A DNA stretch of 64,000 nucleotides from CAVQCX01 sp963775335 (lineage in GTDB: Bacteria; Pseudomonadota; Gammaproteobacteria; Chromatiales; Chromatiaceae): positions 1,550,001-1,614,000 of the forward strand of contig CAVZIJ010000003.1 of the NCBI GenBank assembly GCA_963775335.1. The letters are read 5' to 3'. The translations under genes and the position numbers were made by a program. A model generated the notes under the pieces. That model saw only the letters and a list, made by a program, of their open reading frames with translations, was not told the origin of the DNA and ran no database searches. Position 1 is the first letter of the stretch; each line of letters begins with the position of its first letter. Below are positions 17,126 to 25,640 of this stretch, piece by piece.

Positions 17126-17566
17126 ACGGGCCTGTTCCAAGATAACCGATGGGAGCGGCCCAGAAACTGTCTTCCTGCTGCGCGCGAAAAAGTCGAAGAA
17201 TAGATATCTTTGAAAACATTTCCGTGCCATTTCGCGAGCGCTATCCACGTGCCGGTTTATTTGGGCGCGCGGAAGGGTCTCGGAAGGGCGAGCCGCATAG
17301 GTACCGGAAGATCGATACCGTCCCATCTCTAACCTCCCTGGGTGATTACGGCACAGCGGAACTGCCGTCAAAGTGTAGTCCAAACCGTTCGCGAGCGTAC
17401 TGGTAGCGGGAGGAGGAACAGGGCGGCCGCCGGCCAAGGAGCCTAACTCTACGAACTAGGGCTCGCTGCTTGCAAGTAGCTCGGCGGTTAACTTCGATTC
17501 AACAGTCACCTGTATTGGCGCCGTTCTACGGACACCCGACAAACGGATCGCTTGGCCTTCGCCCAC
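17126..17566. other. no gene recognised
   Basis: The frame of the DUF4124 gene stays open upstream to 17437, but that extension lacks conserved features and would put the signal peptide internally. Nothing else could be supported in this stretch. Confidence 0.35.
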
Positions 17567-18019
17567 CTAGAGCCGGATCTCTTCGGCGTTTTCGAGGATG
17601 GCGGCCAAGCCGCGCCGAGTTTCATCCTCCGGGGGCGACAACAAAACCTTCGCCGGGACCTTACCCCCTTTGATAACTCTCAGGTAGACCTCCACTGGCG
17701 ACAAGTCCAAGTCTTCGGTTGACAGATCCACTGCGGCGGCAATCAGCTCGATCCGTTCCGGGGCCTTGCCCCAACCGCGTTCAATGACGTACTGCGCGGC
17801 CGCGAGCCGCACCCGGTCATTCTCGGACTCATCCATCAATTGCAGAATCGTCCGGAGCGCTTCCCTCGTCTTCGTCCGACATGCCTCGATGAGTTCGGCT
17901 TCCTCCGGAGTCCGCCTAGGACGCCCGCCTGGGTTGCCGGACTTGCCCTTGTCGAACGGCCGGCCTCGCGGCATGTTCTTGGATATTTTGTTGATCTGAG
18001 GGGTTAGCGATTTGATCAT
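17567..18019 (-). CDS. DUF5681-domain protein, phage-related
   Basis: The product contains PRGRPFDKGKSGNPGGRPRR, the typical N-terminal DUF5681 motif, then a helical section (ALRTILQLMDESENDRVRLAAAQYV and ERGWGKAP, quoted in two parts because of length limits: ALRTILQLMDES, DRVRLAAAQYVIERGWGKAP). DUF5681 proteins are usually found in prophages and satellites, sometimes near terminase genes, and have been suspected to be small-terminase-like; this is not proven. ATG 18019 gives 150 residues; ATG 17974, directly before the motif, gives 135 and may be the true start. Neither has a strong ribosome site. It is a potential link to packaging by a helper phage. Confidence 0.7.
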   Translation of the reverse strand: MIKSLTPQINKISKNMPRGRPFDKGKSGNPGGRPRRTPEEAELIEACRTKTREALRTILQLMDESENDRVRLAAAQYVIERGWGKAPERIELIAAAVDLSTEDLDLSPVEVYLRVIKGGKVPAKVLLSPPEDETRRGLAAILENAEEIRL

Positions 18020-18688
18020 GGGTCATCCGCCGATTCGCCCCGCACCATACCTCCATTTTACACCCCCCCGGCCGATCCCGCCCGGGCGTGCCCGGCACGC
18101 CGCGTATGCGGCCCGCCACGGCGTTTCGAACACCCCGCCCACCAATGCGCCACCCGGGACGAAGCGCGCCCGACACGGCGCCATACGCGCCCGCCCGCGC
18201 CGGCCACACAACACGGCGATGACACCGCGCGACCACCCCCCCTTCAACATACCCGTTCAAACCGCACCGTGCTTCCCCTGCGGCTGAGCCGCCTCTATCG
18301 TGGCGGGTCACCCATCACCGAGGCGTAAACCCCGATGAGCAAGACCGAATGCCGCTATGTCCGCCACAGCCTTGAGCAATCGCTCCCCCTATTCCAGGAG
18401 CAGACGCGGAGCGGGCTGAGCCAACTCGACACCCGGCATAGCCCCTCCACGCTCACCTCCTACACGTAGAGCGCGATCGAGCTGCTCTCCCACGGCACCC
18501 GAAGGCTCTATTCGCCGGCACTCCTTTGACCAGGTCTGGCCAGTTTCCGGACGTAGCGGTCCGCATTGAACGGTTCCGCCCATGCTACACTGAAGCCGAC
18601 CTCGAAGACCCCGCTTCGCTCCGTCTTTAGGTCAGCCTAGCAAGGGATTACGTGATAGGCCAAGTACAACTGGGCCAGGAGAAACGCG
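18020..18688. other. GC-rich stretch with at most one tiny frame
   Basis: The first 300 bases are extremely C-rich on the plus strand and contain no supportable gene. A 44-codon plus frame at 18335-18469 begins MSKTECRYVRHSLEQSLPLF; its sequence looks protein-like but it has no clear ribosome site and may be the broken end of a gene. The last 60 bases include the promoter and ribosome site of the next gene. Confidence 0.35.
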
Positions 18689-19306
18689 ATGGCATTATTC
18701 GGCCGGAACTCCATAACAGCGTCAGACGCCGCAAAAAAGTTTATAGAAGACGTTTTACCCGGATGCGTTCAAGCGTGGCCGGAGATATGTGACGCGCTTT
18801 CGGTTACGGATCGACATTTTCAGAAGCTGAAGCAGGACAAAGGAGCAGCTTTTGAATTCTCACTAGCTGTAATCTCTTTCGAGATGCGCGCACTACGGAA
18901 CCTCCTAGCGTCCGATCAAGCCGAGCGGATAGAACGGCATATATTTTCATATCTTAGTAGCCCGCCAAACGATATTGTAATATCACCTCTTCTCGAAGAT
19001 GGGACTCCTAAAATGACAATCGATAAGTTCGGATTCTTCGCAAAGGAAGAAAGAAGACCAGAAGATGACACCAAGGATTACCCTGAACAATCAATACTGC
19101 TTTACCAAAGAGTTTTCGGTGACGCCATAAAAGAAGGAGACATGTTCACGGCCGGCCCGGCTGCACTCCTTGGTATGCGGCTCGGCCTAAATACGGATCA
19201 TCAGTCACAGCATTTCATGACTATTCGACTCTTAAGTGGGTATTTGGCCGCAGCAGGCGCAGGGTGGTGGAAGGATTGCTTGAAGCAATATAGAGTCGGC
19301 ACTTAA
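18689..19306 (+). CDS. hypothetical protein, A+T-rich cargo gene
   Basis: A 205-residue soluble protein preceded by AGGAGA at ideal spacing. The sequence starts MALFGRNSITASDAAKKFIED and has a cluster of hydrophobic helices with an acidic middle (KEERRPEDDTKDYPEQS) and a C-terminal WWKDCLKQYRVGT. No domain is recognised. Codon and base use differ sharply from the flanking core genes, which indicates recent horizontal acquisition. It lies alone between the DUF5681 gene and the J-domain fusion, facing the latter tail to tail. Confidence 0.75.
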   Translation: MALFGRNSITASDAAKKFIEDVLPGCVQAWPEICDALSVTDRHFQKLKQDKGAAFEFSLAVISFEMRALRNLLASDQAERIERHIFSYLSSPPNDIVISPLLEDGTPKMTIDKFGFFAKEERRPEDDTKDYPEQSILLYQRVFGDAIKEGDMFTAGPAALLGMRLGLNTDHQSQHFMTIRLLSGYLAAAGAGWWKDCLKQYRVGT

Positions 19307-19427
19307 GGTAATAAGCCCGACACAGAGAAATATAAAGGCTCAATATCGAATAATCTCTCGATGTTCATTTAGAACAGGCGTATGCGAATCGGCAAAAAGT
19401 TTTGTGTTGTCCCGTATATTTCGACCC

Positions 19428-20567
19428 TTAGAGTGAACGTGCCACGCGAAAGCCCACCTCCTTTTTCGAACTGCCGGAATCCACCTCAATATAACTCGAA
19501 GCTGTCAAGCCTTCTTCCAAACTCATGAAGCTGCCACCATACGCCACCCTTTTCCTAGAATCGATCGCGTCAGAAACCCACTCACTTACGTTCCCGTGCA
19601 TTTGAAAGCAGCCCCACGGATTTGGTCTAAATTTCGCAACATTAACCGGTTTCTGCGCGTAATCGCTCAAACGAAATCGTGCAGGCGCGTAGTCCGCCCC
19701 CACCTCTATGTCGGGCTCACCAACTTTCGCCCTAAGTCGCTTTAGTTCAACTAATGTGCAATAGTGTCCCCCGAAGCACGCGTCGTCCAGCGCGACTCGG
19801 TCGCCAAACCAATATCGACATCGTGTGCCGGCGCGGCAGGCATACTCCCACTCGATTTTGCTCGGAAGCCGATACGCTTTTCCGGTCATCGAGGAAAGCC
19901 AGTCACAATACTGACTAGCGTCCCACCAACTGACAAATCGCACCGGCCAATCCGGATGCAGAAAGGATTTCTGCAGAACGTTCCGGTTGGTGAGACGGCA
20001 AAATGTCCAATATTCTGTGTTGGTTACCGCGTAGCGGCCAATTGCAAAAGGTTGTGTAATTTCCAGGTGGTCCATCAGTTTGCCTGGAGGGATTACAACC
20101 ATTTCCGGGCATTCGACCCTCTTGGGACCAGAACCAAATCCCAGGAAGGCCCCGGCTGATTCGAGCAAAAACGGTGGATCTTGAAATATCGTAGTGATAC
20201 CGATAATCGAGGCAACTTTTTGTTGGAGCTGTCGCACCTTAACAGTGATCCAGCCGTCTATATTGCAGACTTGCATACCCCAGCGCGGCGCCTCTTCTTC
20301 TCGGCCTTGGGTTGTTGCTTTTGGTGACGGGTGTTCTTGCTCTTCTTCTTGAGCAATCCAGAGATCATGCTGCCGTCGAAGCTGCTCATCGGAAAGAACT
20401 TGATAAGCTTCGTTAAGGAGTTTCATCACCCTTTCACAGTTGTCATCCCCGGGATTTCGATCGGGATGATATTTTTGAGAAAGGCTACGATACGCGGCCC
20501 GGATTACTTCTGCTGGTGCGTCTCGGGCAACTTTAAGGTTATCGTAGTGGGTTCTTATCTTTCCCAT
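19428..20567 (-). CDS. J-domain protein fused to a formylglycine-generating-enzyme-fold (FGS/SUMF1) domain
   Basis: A two-domain, 379-residue protein. Residues 1-65 form a J domain: THYDNLKVARDAPAEVIRAAY and the HPD tripeptide in KYHPDRNPGDD, which would activate an Hsp70 ATPase. A charged linker (about 80-95) and a region without known domain (about 95-160) follow. Residues ~165-379 are an FGS/C-type-lectin-like fold: EMVVIPPGKL, RYAVTNTEYWTFC, RLPSKIEWEYACRAGTRCRYWFG (in parts), GNVSEWVSDA and GFRVARSL. The catalytic cysteine of true formylglycine-generating enzymes, expected soon after GGSFM, is replaced (GGSFMSLEEG), so the domain is probably a binding module. ATG 20567 gives a compact J domain; ATG 20597 is also possible. 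FGS domains without catalysis occur in bacterial conflict systems; a defence role here is inference. Confidence 0.8.
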   Translation of the reverse strand: MGKIRTHYDNLKVARDAPAEVIRAAYRSLSQKYHPDRNPGDDNCERVMKLLNEAYQVLSDEQLRRQHDLWIAQEEEQEHPSPKATTQGREEEAPRWGMQVCNIDGWITVKVRQLQQKVASIIGITTIFQDPPFLLESAGAFLGFGSGPKRVECPEMVVIPPGKLMDHLEITQPFAIGRYAVTNTEYWTFCRLTNRNVLQKSFLHPDWPVRFVSWWDASQYCDWLSSMTGKAYRLPSKIEWEYACRAGTRCRYWFGDRVALDDACFGGHYCTLVELKRLRAKVGEPDIEVGADYAPARFRLSDYAQKPVNVAKFRPNPWGCFQMHGNVSEWVSDAIDSRKRVAYGGSFMSLEEGLTASSYIEVDSGSSKKEVGFRVARSL

Positions 20568-20684
20568 AAGATGGCCCTTGAATCTCAACCATGCCAATCC
20601 AGGTCATTAGTGTCGGGGAATGTGCGCAGTTCTTTTTCCTTCCAAAGGGCAGGACGCTTTAGGATTCTCACCCCCATCCCATCG

Positions 20685-21032
20685 TTAGGCAGCCTTGCGT
20701 TTGAACTGGGCATAAATGGTCTCAGGCGCTGAATCGAAGTACTTGAACAGCGCCGGGCAAAGCCAGCCCTCCAAATCGAGGTCTTTGCTGAAATACCAAT
20801 TGCCGCCCAGGTCCTCGCGGAGCCATTCGAAGGCAGCCTGATAACCGGGAAACGGTGCCGCCGAAAAGAGCAAGGTAAATCCAGACGCGGCGCCCGGGAT
20901 ATCTTGCGCCATCGTTTCGATAATAGTGTCGGCACCAGAAACGAATGGCTCTTGGCGGAGGCCGGCCGATTCGTCATCGAACACCCAGACACCTTCGAAC
21001 TTGTATGGATGAATGGCGATGATTGCATTCAC
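20685..21032 (-). CDS. DUF6717 family protein
   Basis: A 115-residue cytosolic protein. Features I associate with this family are HPYKFEGVWVFDDE at the N-terminus, FTLLFSAAPFPGYQ in the middle and GGNWYFSKDLDLEGWLCPALFKYF near the end (in parts). The function is unknown. It lies upstream of the J-domain fusion on the same strand, 117 bp away, and could be cotranscribed. It is the last gene before the tRNA-Ser attachment site. The family name is from memory of similar sequences. Confidence 0.7.
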   Translation of the reverse strand: MNAIIAIHPYKFEGVWVFDDESAGLRQEPFVSGADTIIETMAQDIPGAASGFTLLFSAAPFPGYQAAFEWLREDLGGNWYFSKDLDLEGWLCPALFKYFDSAPETIYAQFKRKAA

Positions 21033-21749
21033 TGATTCGCTCCGGCTTCAAGTCCCACCACCTACCGAGGGGGTGATGCCTTACAGAGCCGCCCCGAAAC
21101 TAAAAACTGGCAGCAATTTTGAGGCGCTGGCCCATAGGCATATCGCGCCCGCAAGAGAAAACATGGGGGGGTCGATTTGGGAAAAAATGGCCCTCCTTTC
21201 TTTCCCGGCCCGACCTTGGGCGGCTCCGCCTCGCTCCAGCCCGTCCCGCCTCCCCCCCGCTACGGGGCTGGTACCAACCTGGGAGGCTGTAAGGACTACC
21301 CGGGAAGGTTCGAGTCCCCGTATGTACGTTTGGCCCGAGGCCAAACGTCAAGCCGAAACGCTACCGCCCGGCGGCAGCCCCGACCATCACAGCAGCGCAA
21401 GCGCCGAAGCTGGCTGCACAGGACGCGAGGCTCGGCCAGCAACGGCCTGCCCTTTCGGACGATCAGGGCGCACAGACCAAAGTATTGTTGCTCACTGGGA
21501 GATCCGCAACGGACCTTGGCGCCAGCGCCCCACAAGTGCGCTCCGATAGGGCCCACCGAGGGAAGCCGCCCGAAGGCTACAACGGAGCGATGATGCGATA
21601 CGTCACGACGACCGGGGATTGGGGGCGGACGGCGGGTGAAACGGCGCCGTCAATGGGGGTAACGCGGTCGCCGTGGCGGACGAAAAGGGGGACCGATCAA
21701 GCCGTCGATCCCATAACATCATGTTTTTATTGGATATTGTTAGACAAAG
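21033..21749. other. element right-end region without a recognised gene
   Basis: No frame here has a ribosome site and a plausible product. The region contains a T-arm-like sequence (GGTTCGAGTCC near 21308) with no matching acceptor or D arm. It ends at the 3' end of tRNA-Ser, so it is the element's right border. Confidence 0.4.
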
Positions 21750-21840
21750 TGGCGGAGAGGGTGGGATTCGAACCCACGTGGGGCTTGCGCCCCCAACGGA
21801 TTTCGAGTCCGCGCCGTTATGGCCGCTTCGGTACCTCTCC
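21750..21840 (-). tRNA. tRNA-Ser(CGA)
   Basis: The gene reads from 21840 to 21750 and includes an encoded CCA. The acceptor stem GGAGAGG pairs with CCTCTCC, the anticodon arm is GCGGA-CTCGAAA-TCCGT (anticodon CGA), the long variable arm is TGGGGGCGCAAGCCCCA, typical of class II tRNA-Ser, and the T arm is GTGGG-TTCGAAT-CCCAC. Its 5' side is occupied by nine tandem partial copies of itself, which separate it from any unique promoter by about 1.5 kb. Its 3' end is the attachment site of the mobile element. Confidence 0.97.
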
Positions 21841-23320
21841 AAAACTCATCATCTTTGGCTTACCAAAGGCCCTGCCGGGCCTCCCCCAACGGATTTCACT
21901 CGGGCTTCCTGCCCTCGCCCTGCGGGCGCCGCTGCGCGGCGTGCTCTCCGGCATCCTGCCTCCGAGTCGAGTCCGCGCCGTTATGGCCGCTTCGGTACCT
22001 CTCCAAAACTCATCATCTTTGGCTTACCAAAGGCCCTGCCGGGCCTCCCCCAACGGATTTCACTCGGGCTTCCTGCCCTCGCCCTGCGGGCGCCGCTGCG
22101 CGGCGTGCTCTCCGGCATCCTGCCTCCGAGTCGAGTCCGCGCCGTTATGGCCGCTTCGGTACCTCTCCAAAACTCATCATCTTTGGCTTACCAAAGGCCC
22201 TGCCGGGCCTCCCCCAACGGATTTCACTCGGGCTTCCTGCCCTCGCCCTGCGGGCGCCGCTGCGCGGCGTGCTCTCCGGCATCCTGCCTCCGAGTCGAGT
22301 CCGCGCCGTTATGGCCGCTTCGGTACCTCTCCAAAACTCATCATCTTTGGCTTACCAAAGGCCCTGCCGGGCCTCCCCCAACGGATTTCACTCGGGCTTC
22401 CTGCCCTCGCCCTGCGGGCGCCGCTGCGCGGCGTGCTCTCCGGCATCCTGCCTCCGAGTCGAGTCCGCGCCGTTATGGCCGCTTCGGTACCTCTCCAAAA
22501 CTCATCATCTTTGGCTTACCAAAGGCCCTGCCGGGCCTCCCCCAACGGATTTCACTCGGGCTTCCTGCCCTCGCCCTGCGGGCGCCGCTGCGCGGCGTGC
22601 TCTCCGGCATCCTGCCTCCGAGTCGAGTCCGCGCCGTTATGGCCGCTTCGGTACCTCTCCAAAACTCATCATCTTTGGCTTACCAAAGGCCCTGCCGGGC
22701 CTCCCCCAACGGATTTCACTCGGGCTTCCTGCCCTCGCCCTGCGGGCGCCGCTGCGCGGCGTGCTCTCCGGCATCCTGCCTCCGAGTCGAGTCCGCGCCG
22801 TTATGGCCGCTTCGGTACCTCTCCAAAACTCATCATCTTTGGCTTACCAAAGGCCCCCTTTCGGGCCTCCCCCAACGGATTTCACTCGGGCTTCCTGCCC
22901 TCGCCCTGCGGGCACCGCTGCGCGGCGTGCTCTCCGGCATCCTGCCTCCGAGTCGAGTCCGCGCCGTTATGGCCGCTTCGGTACCTCTCCAAAACTCATC
23001 ATCTTTGGCTTACCAAAGGCCCCCTTTCGGGCCTCCCCCAACGGATTTCACTCGGGCTTCCTGCCCTCGCCCTGCGGGCACCGCTGCGCGGCGTGCTCTC
23101 CGGCTTCCTGCCTCCGAGTCGAGTCCGCGCCGTTATGGCCGCTTCGGTACCTCTCCAAAACTCATCATCTTTGGCTTACCAAAGGCCCTGCCGGGCCTCC
23201 CCCAACGGATTTCACTCGGGCTTCCTGCCCTCGCCCTGCGGGCACCGCTGCGCGGCGTGCTCTCCGGCTTCCTGCCTCCGAGTCGAGTCCGCGCCGTTAT
23301 GGCCGCTTCGGTACCTCTCC
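21841..23320 (-). repeat. tandem array of nine 164-166 bp units, each with a broken tRNA-Ser 5' half
   Basis: Reading the minus strand, each unit begins with 38 nt identical to the tRNA-Ser 5' end (acceptor 5' strand, D arm and anticodon stem up to GGACTCGA). A structured insert of about 70 bp follows, then AATCCGTTGGGGG (the 3' side of the anticodon arm and start of the variable arm), then two hairpins (AGGCCC/GGGCCT and CTTTGG/CCAAAG), GATGATGAGTTTT, and the next unit. Boundaries on the plus strand are at 22004, 22168, 22332, 22496, 22660, 22824, 22990, 23156 and 23320. Units 1-6 (nearest the tRNA) are identical in my reading; units 7 and 8 are 166 bp with a changed hairpin loop, and units 7-9 have point differences. 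There are no unique spacers, so this is not a CRISPR. The long open frames across it result from the absence of stops in a repeat whose length is not a multiple of three. Confidence 0.93.
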
Positions 23321-23522
23321 AGAACTGGTCAATTGATGTGCCTCAAGGTCCTCCCGCGCTTTCACCGGTATATCTTAGGGGAGGCTGCCCGAAGACCCGC
23401 GCGAGGAACTTCACCACCCTGTTTCCTGCCCAACCGAGCGCTGGCGGGCGGGTAAGTCTACACGATTCCGGGCGGTCGGCTAAGCCCTTTTTCCTCTAGG
23501 GTTGGCTAGAATCGATCCTGCT
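23321..23522. promoter_or_regulatory. region between the tRNA array and mltF
   Basis: On the minus strand this is the only unique sequence upstream of the tRNA array, so the original tRNA-Ser promoter should lie here; a convincing -35/-10 pair was not found. On the plus strand TAGAAT about 15 bp before the mltF start is a plausible -10. Confidence 0.35.
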
Positions 23523-24923
23523 ATGCCACGACGCTTACTCATCCCCGTCTTGTCCCTGTGCTGCGTCGTCGCCGGCTGCAACAACTCGCGTACCGCTCTC
23601 GAACGCGTCAAGGCCCGGGGGGAGCTCGTGGTGGCCACCCGCAACAGCGCAACCACCTATTACGAGGGCCCCAACGGCTACATAGGCCTGGAGCACGACC
23701 TCGTCTCCCTGTTCGCCAACGAACTGGGGGTCAAGGCACGTTTCGTCCTCCCGGGCAGCCTGCAATCGATACTGGACAAGCTGAACGATGGGGAGGTGGA
23801 CTTCGCGGCCGCCGGACTGGCCATCACGCACGCCCGTTCCGAAGAGCTGCGCTTCGGTCCCGCCTACAATAAGGTCACCCAGCAGCTCGTTTATCGCCTC
23901 GGCACACCCAGGCCCAGGGCGATGAAGGACCTCATCGGCGGGAATCTGGCAGTGGTCAGCGATTCGTGCCAGGAAGAGAATCTGCAGACAGTCCGGGCGA
24001 GCCTGCCGAATCTCTCTTGGACGTCCCAAGAGAATGCGAGCACGGAGGACCTGCTCTATCGGCTCCGGCAAGGCAAGATCGATTACACCGTCGCCGATTC
24101 GCTGGAGATCGAGCTCACCCGCCGCTACTACCCGAAGCTTGCGGTGGCGTTCAATGTCACCAAGCCGGAGCCGATTGCCTGGGCGTTTCCCAAATCGGCG
24201 GATTCCAGCCTGTATGATGCCGCAATCCGGTTCTTTGCGCGGCTCAAGGCCAAGGGCACCCTCGCCCGGCTGATCGAGCGCTATTTCGGCCACGTCAACC
24301 GCCTCAACCGGGTCGACTTCCGGACTTTCCGCGAGCACGTCAAGAAGCGGCTTCCGGCGTTGCGGCCGCTGTTCGAGCAAGCCGCCAGCGCGACGGACCT
24401 CGACTGGAAACTACTGGCGGCGATCGGCTATCAGGAGTCCCACTGGGACCCGGATGCGGTCTCCCCGACGGGGGTGCGGGGCGTCATGATGCTCACGGCT
24501 AGCACGGCAACCCAGATGGGGCTCGACGATCGGACCGACCCGGCCCAGAGCATCCTGGGCGGTGCCCGGTACCTCAAGACCCTGGGCGAGCGGGTGCCCA
24601 GCCGGATCAACCAGCCTGACCGCATGTGGCTGGCGCTGGCCGGCTATACCCTCGGCTTCGGCCATCTGGAGGACGGGCGGATACTGACACAGCGCCAGGG
24701 GGGAAACCCGGACAAATGGGCGGATGTCAAGAAACGGTTGCCCCTGCTGGCCCAGCAACGGTGGCATTCGACAACCAAGCACGGCTACGCTCCGGGGCCG
24801 GATGCGGTGACCTACGTGGACAACATCCGCAACTACTATGAGATGCTGCGCTGGATCCTGGAGGACCCGGCCTCGCGCAAGAGCCGCCGCCGGGCGCTCA
24901 GGATCTCGGCGGAGGCCTTGTAG
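23523..24923 (+). CDS. mltF: membrane-bound lytic murein transglycosylase F
   Basis: Periplasmic, outer-membrane-anchored enzyme that cleaves peptidoglycan glycan strands with anhydro-muropeptide formation. The N-terminus MPRRLLIPVLSLCCVVAGC has a lipobox with Cys19. Residues ~30-265 form a solute-binding-like regulatory domain (RGELVVATRNSATTYY, HDLVSLFANELGV). Residues ~285-455 are a lysozyme-like SLT domain with the catalytic Glu (about 305) in AAIGYQESHWDP followed by SPTGVRGVMML. The 466-residue length fits MltF. ATG 23523 gives a proper signal; the upstream TTG does not. The gene overlaps the convergent cytochrome gene by 26 bp. Confidence 0.93.
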   Translation: MPRRLLIPVLSLCCVVAGCNNSRTALERVKARGELVVATRNSATTYYEGPNGYIGLEHDLVSLFANELGVKARFVLPGSLQSILDKLNDGEVDFAAAGLAITHARSEELRFGPAYNKVTQQLVYRLGTPRPRAMKDLIGGNLAVVSDSCQEENLQTVRASLPNLSWTSQENASTEDLLYRLRQGKIDYTVADSLEIELTRRYYPKLAVAFNVTKPEPIAWAFPKSADSSLYDAAIRFFARLKAKGTLARLIERYFGHVNRLNRVDFRTFREHVKKRLPALRPLFEQAASATDLDWKLLAAIGYQESHWDPDAVSPTGVRGVMMLTASTATQMGLDDRTDPAQSILGGARYLKTLGERVPSRINQPDRMWLALAGYTLGFGHLEDGRILTQRQGGNPDKWADVKKRLPLLAQQRWHSTTKHGYAPGPDAVTYVDNIRNYYEMLRWILEDPASRKSRRRALRISAEAL

Positions 24924-25605
24924 TCCGGCCCGCGATCTCGTCGAGGCGCACGATCTGCACGGGCTCCGCACCGACCTTCGGACCCCTGGTGGGCCGCTGG
25001 ATCTCGAAGATCTTCTGGCCGTTGACCATGGCCGAGATCTCCCAGCGCCCGCCCCGCCAGTCGTGCAGGACCACCGCCAAGAGGTGCCCCAGCGCGAATG
25101 CCAGCACCAGGGGCGCCGCGGCCCGGTGAAAACTGACCACCCGGGCATTCGCCGGATCCACCCAGGTATGCAGCGAGCCGATCTCCATCCAAAGACCGGA
25201 GAGCGTCTGCAGCACGAGCACGGCGAGAAGCGCCGCATAGAGCGGTGCCCAGAGTGGGTTGTGCCCGTAGTAGCCCGGCAGCGGAGCCCGCCCACCCGAG
25301 AGGTAGAAGCGCAGCATCGCCTTGATCCCTTCGACCTGCGCCCGCTGCGGAATCAGATCACGCCAGCCGTCGGCGGCCCGACCAAACAGCAGCAGACCCA
25401 GGCGCAGCGCCAGGACAGCCGCCAGGATCTCGCCAGCAGGGACGTGCAGATCCTGGGCGATCTGCCGCAGCGGCTGGGCCGAGCCCCGGCCCGGGACGAG
25501 CAGCCAGCCTGACGCCAGCAGGACCAGTACCGAGGCCGCCATCGTCCAATGGGCACCCCGTAGCGCCGCACTCCAGACCGGCACGCGCTTGAGCTCCGAC
25601 ATCAT
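24898..25605 (-). CDS. cytochrome b/b561-type membrane protein
   Basis: A 235-residue inner-membrane protein of the di-heme cytochrome b561 / hydrogenase cytochrome b type. Four helices are visible (about 17-37, 55-73, 115-140, 165-185). Likely heme ligand histidines are in LRGAHWTM, DLHVPAGE, GSLHTW, SFHRAAAP and ALGHLLAVV. Such proteins pass electrons between the quinone pool and a periplasmic redox partner or bind a periplasmic c-type cytochrome. No partner gene is adjacent, so the substrate is unknown. Its 3' end overlaps the end of mltF on the other strand. Confidence 0.8.
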   Translation of the reverse strand: MMSELKRVPVWSAALRGAHWTMAASVLVLLASGWLLVPGRGSAQPLRQIAQDLHVPAGEILAAVLALRLGLLLFGRAADGWRDLIPQRAQVEGIKAMLRFYLSGGRAPLPGYYGHNPLWAPLYAALLAVLVLQTLSGLWMEIGSLHTWVDPANARVVSFHRAAAPLVLAFALGHLLAVVLHDWRGGRWEISAMVNGQKIFEIQRPTRGPKVGAEPVQIVRLDEIAGRTTRPPPRS

Positions 25606-25640
25606 GTATCTCCGTCAGAATCGCACGGTCGCCGCCGGGG

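Larger units (their letters stand above)
9036..21768. mobile_element. integrative genetic element (P4/phage-satellite-like) inserted at the 3' end of tRNA-Ser(CGA)
   Basis: The 19-bp sequence TGGCGGAGAGGGTGGGATT occurs at 9036-9054 and at 21750-21768; the right copy is the 3' acceptor and T-arm end of the tRNA-Ser gene, the usual crossover site of P4-type integrases. Between them lie an integrase next to the left copy, AlpA, a P4-type primase/helicase, ParA with palindromic sites, a DUF5681 protein and cargo genes. Several inner genes are noticeably richer in A+T than the flanking core. No capsid, tail or conjugation genes are seen. The left copy is embedded in a tRNA-like mosaic, so the precise left end is an inference. 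Confidence 0.7.

Noticed and set aside
19428..20567. Diversity-generating retroelement target (C-lectin-like C-terminus ending GFRVARSL)
   Set aside because: No reverse transcriptase, template repeat or matching variable repeat is present in the window.
21270..21340. Possible tRNA-Tyr-like sequence (CTGTAAG loop and GGTTCGAGTCC)
   Set aside because: The anticodon-stem bases do not pair, and no acceptor stem or D arm could be formed.
21841..23320. CRISPR array
   Set aside because: Units are contiguous 164-166 bp repeats with no unique spacers, no short palindromic repeat of 25-40 bp and no cas genes.
21485..23499. Very long plus-strand open frames (505-656 codons) across the tandem array
   Set aside because: They exist in all three frames because the GC-rich repeat lacks stops and its 164-bp period shifts frame each unit; they run antisense to tRNA-Ser sequence and have no ribosome site.
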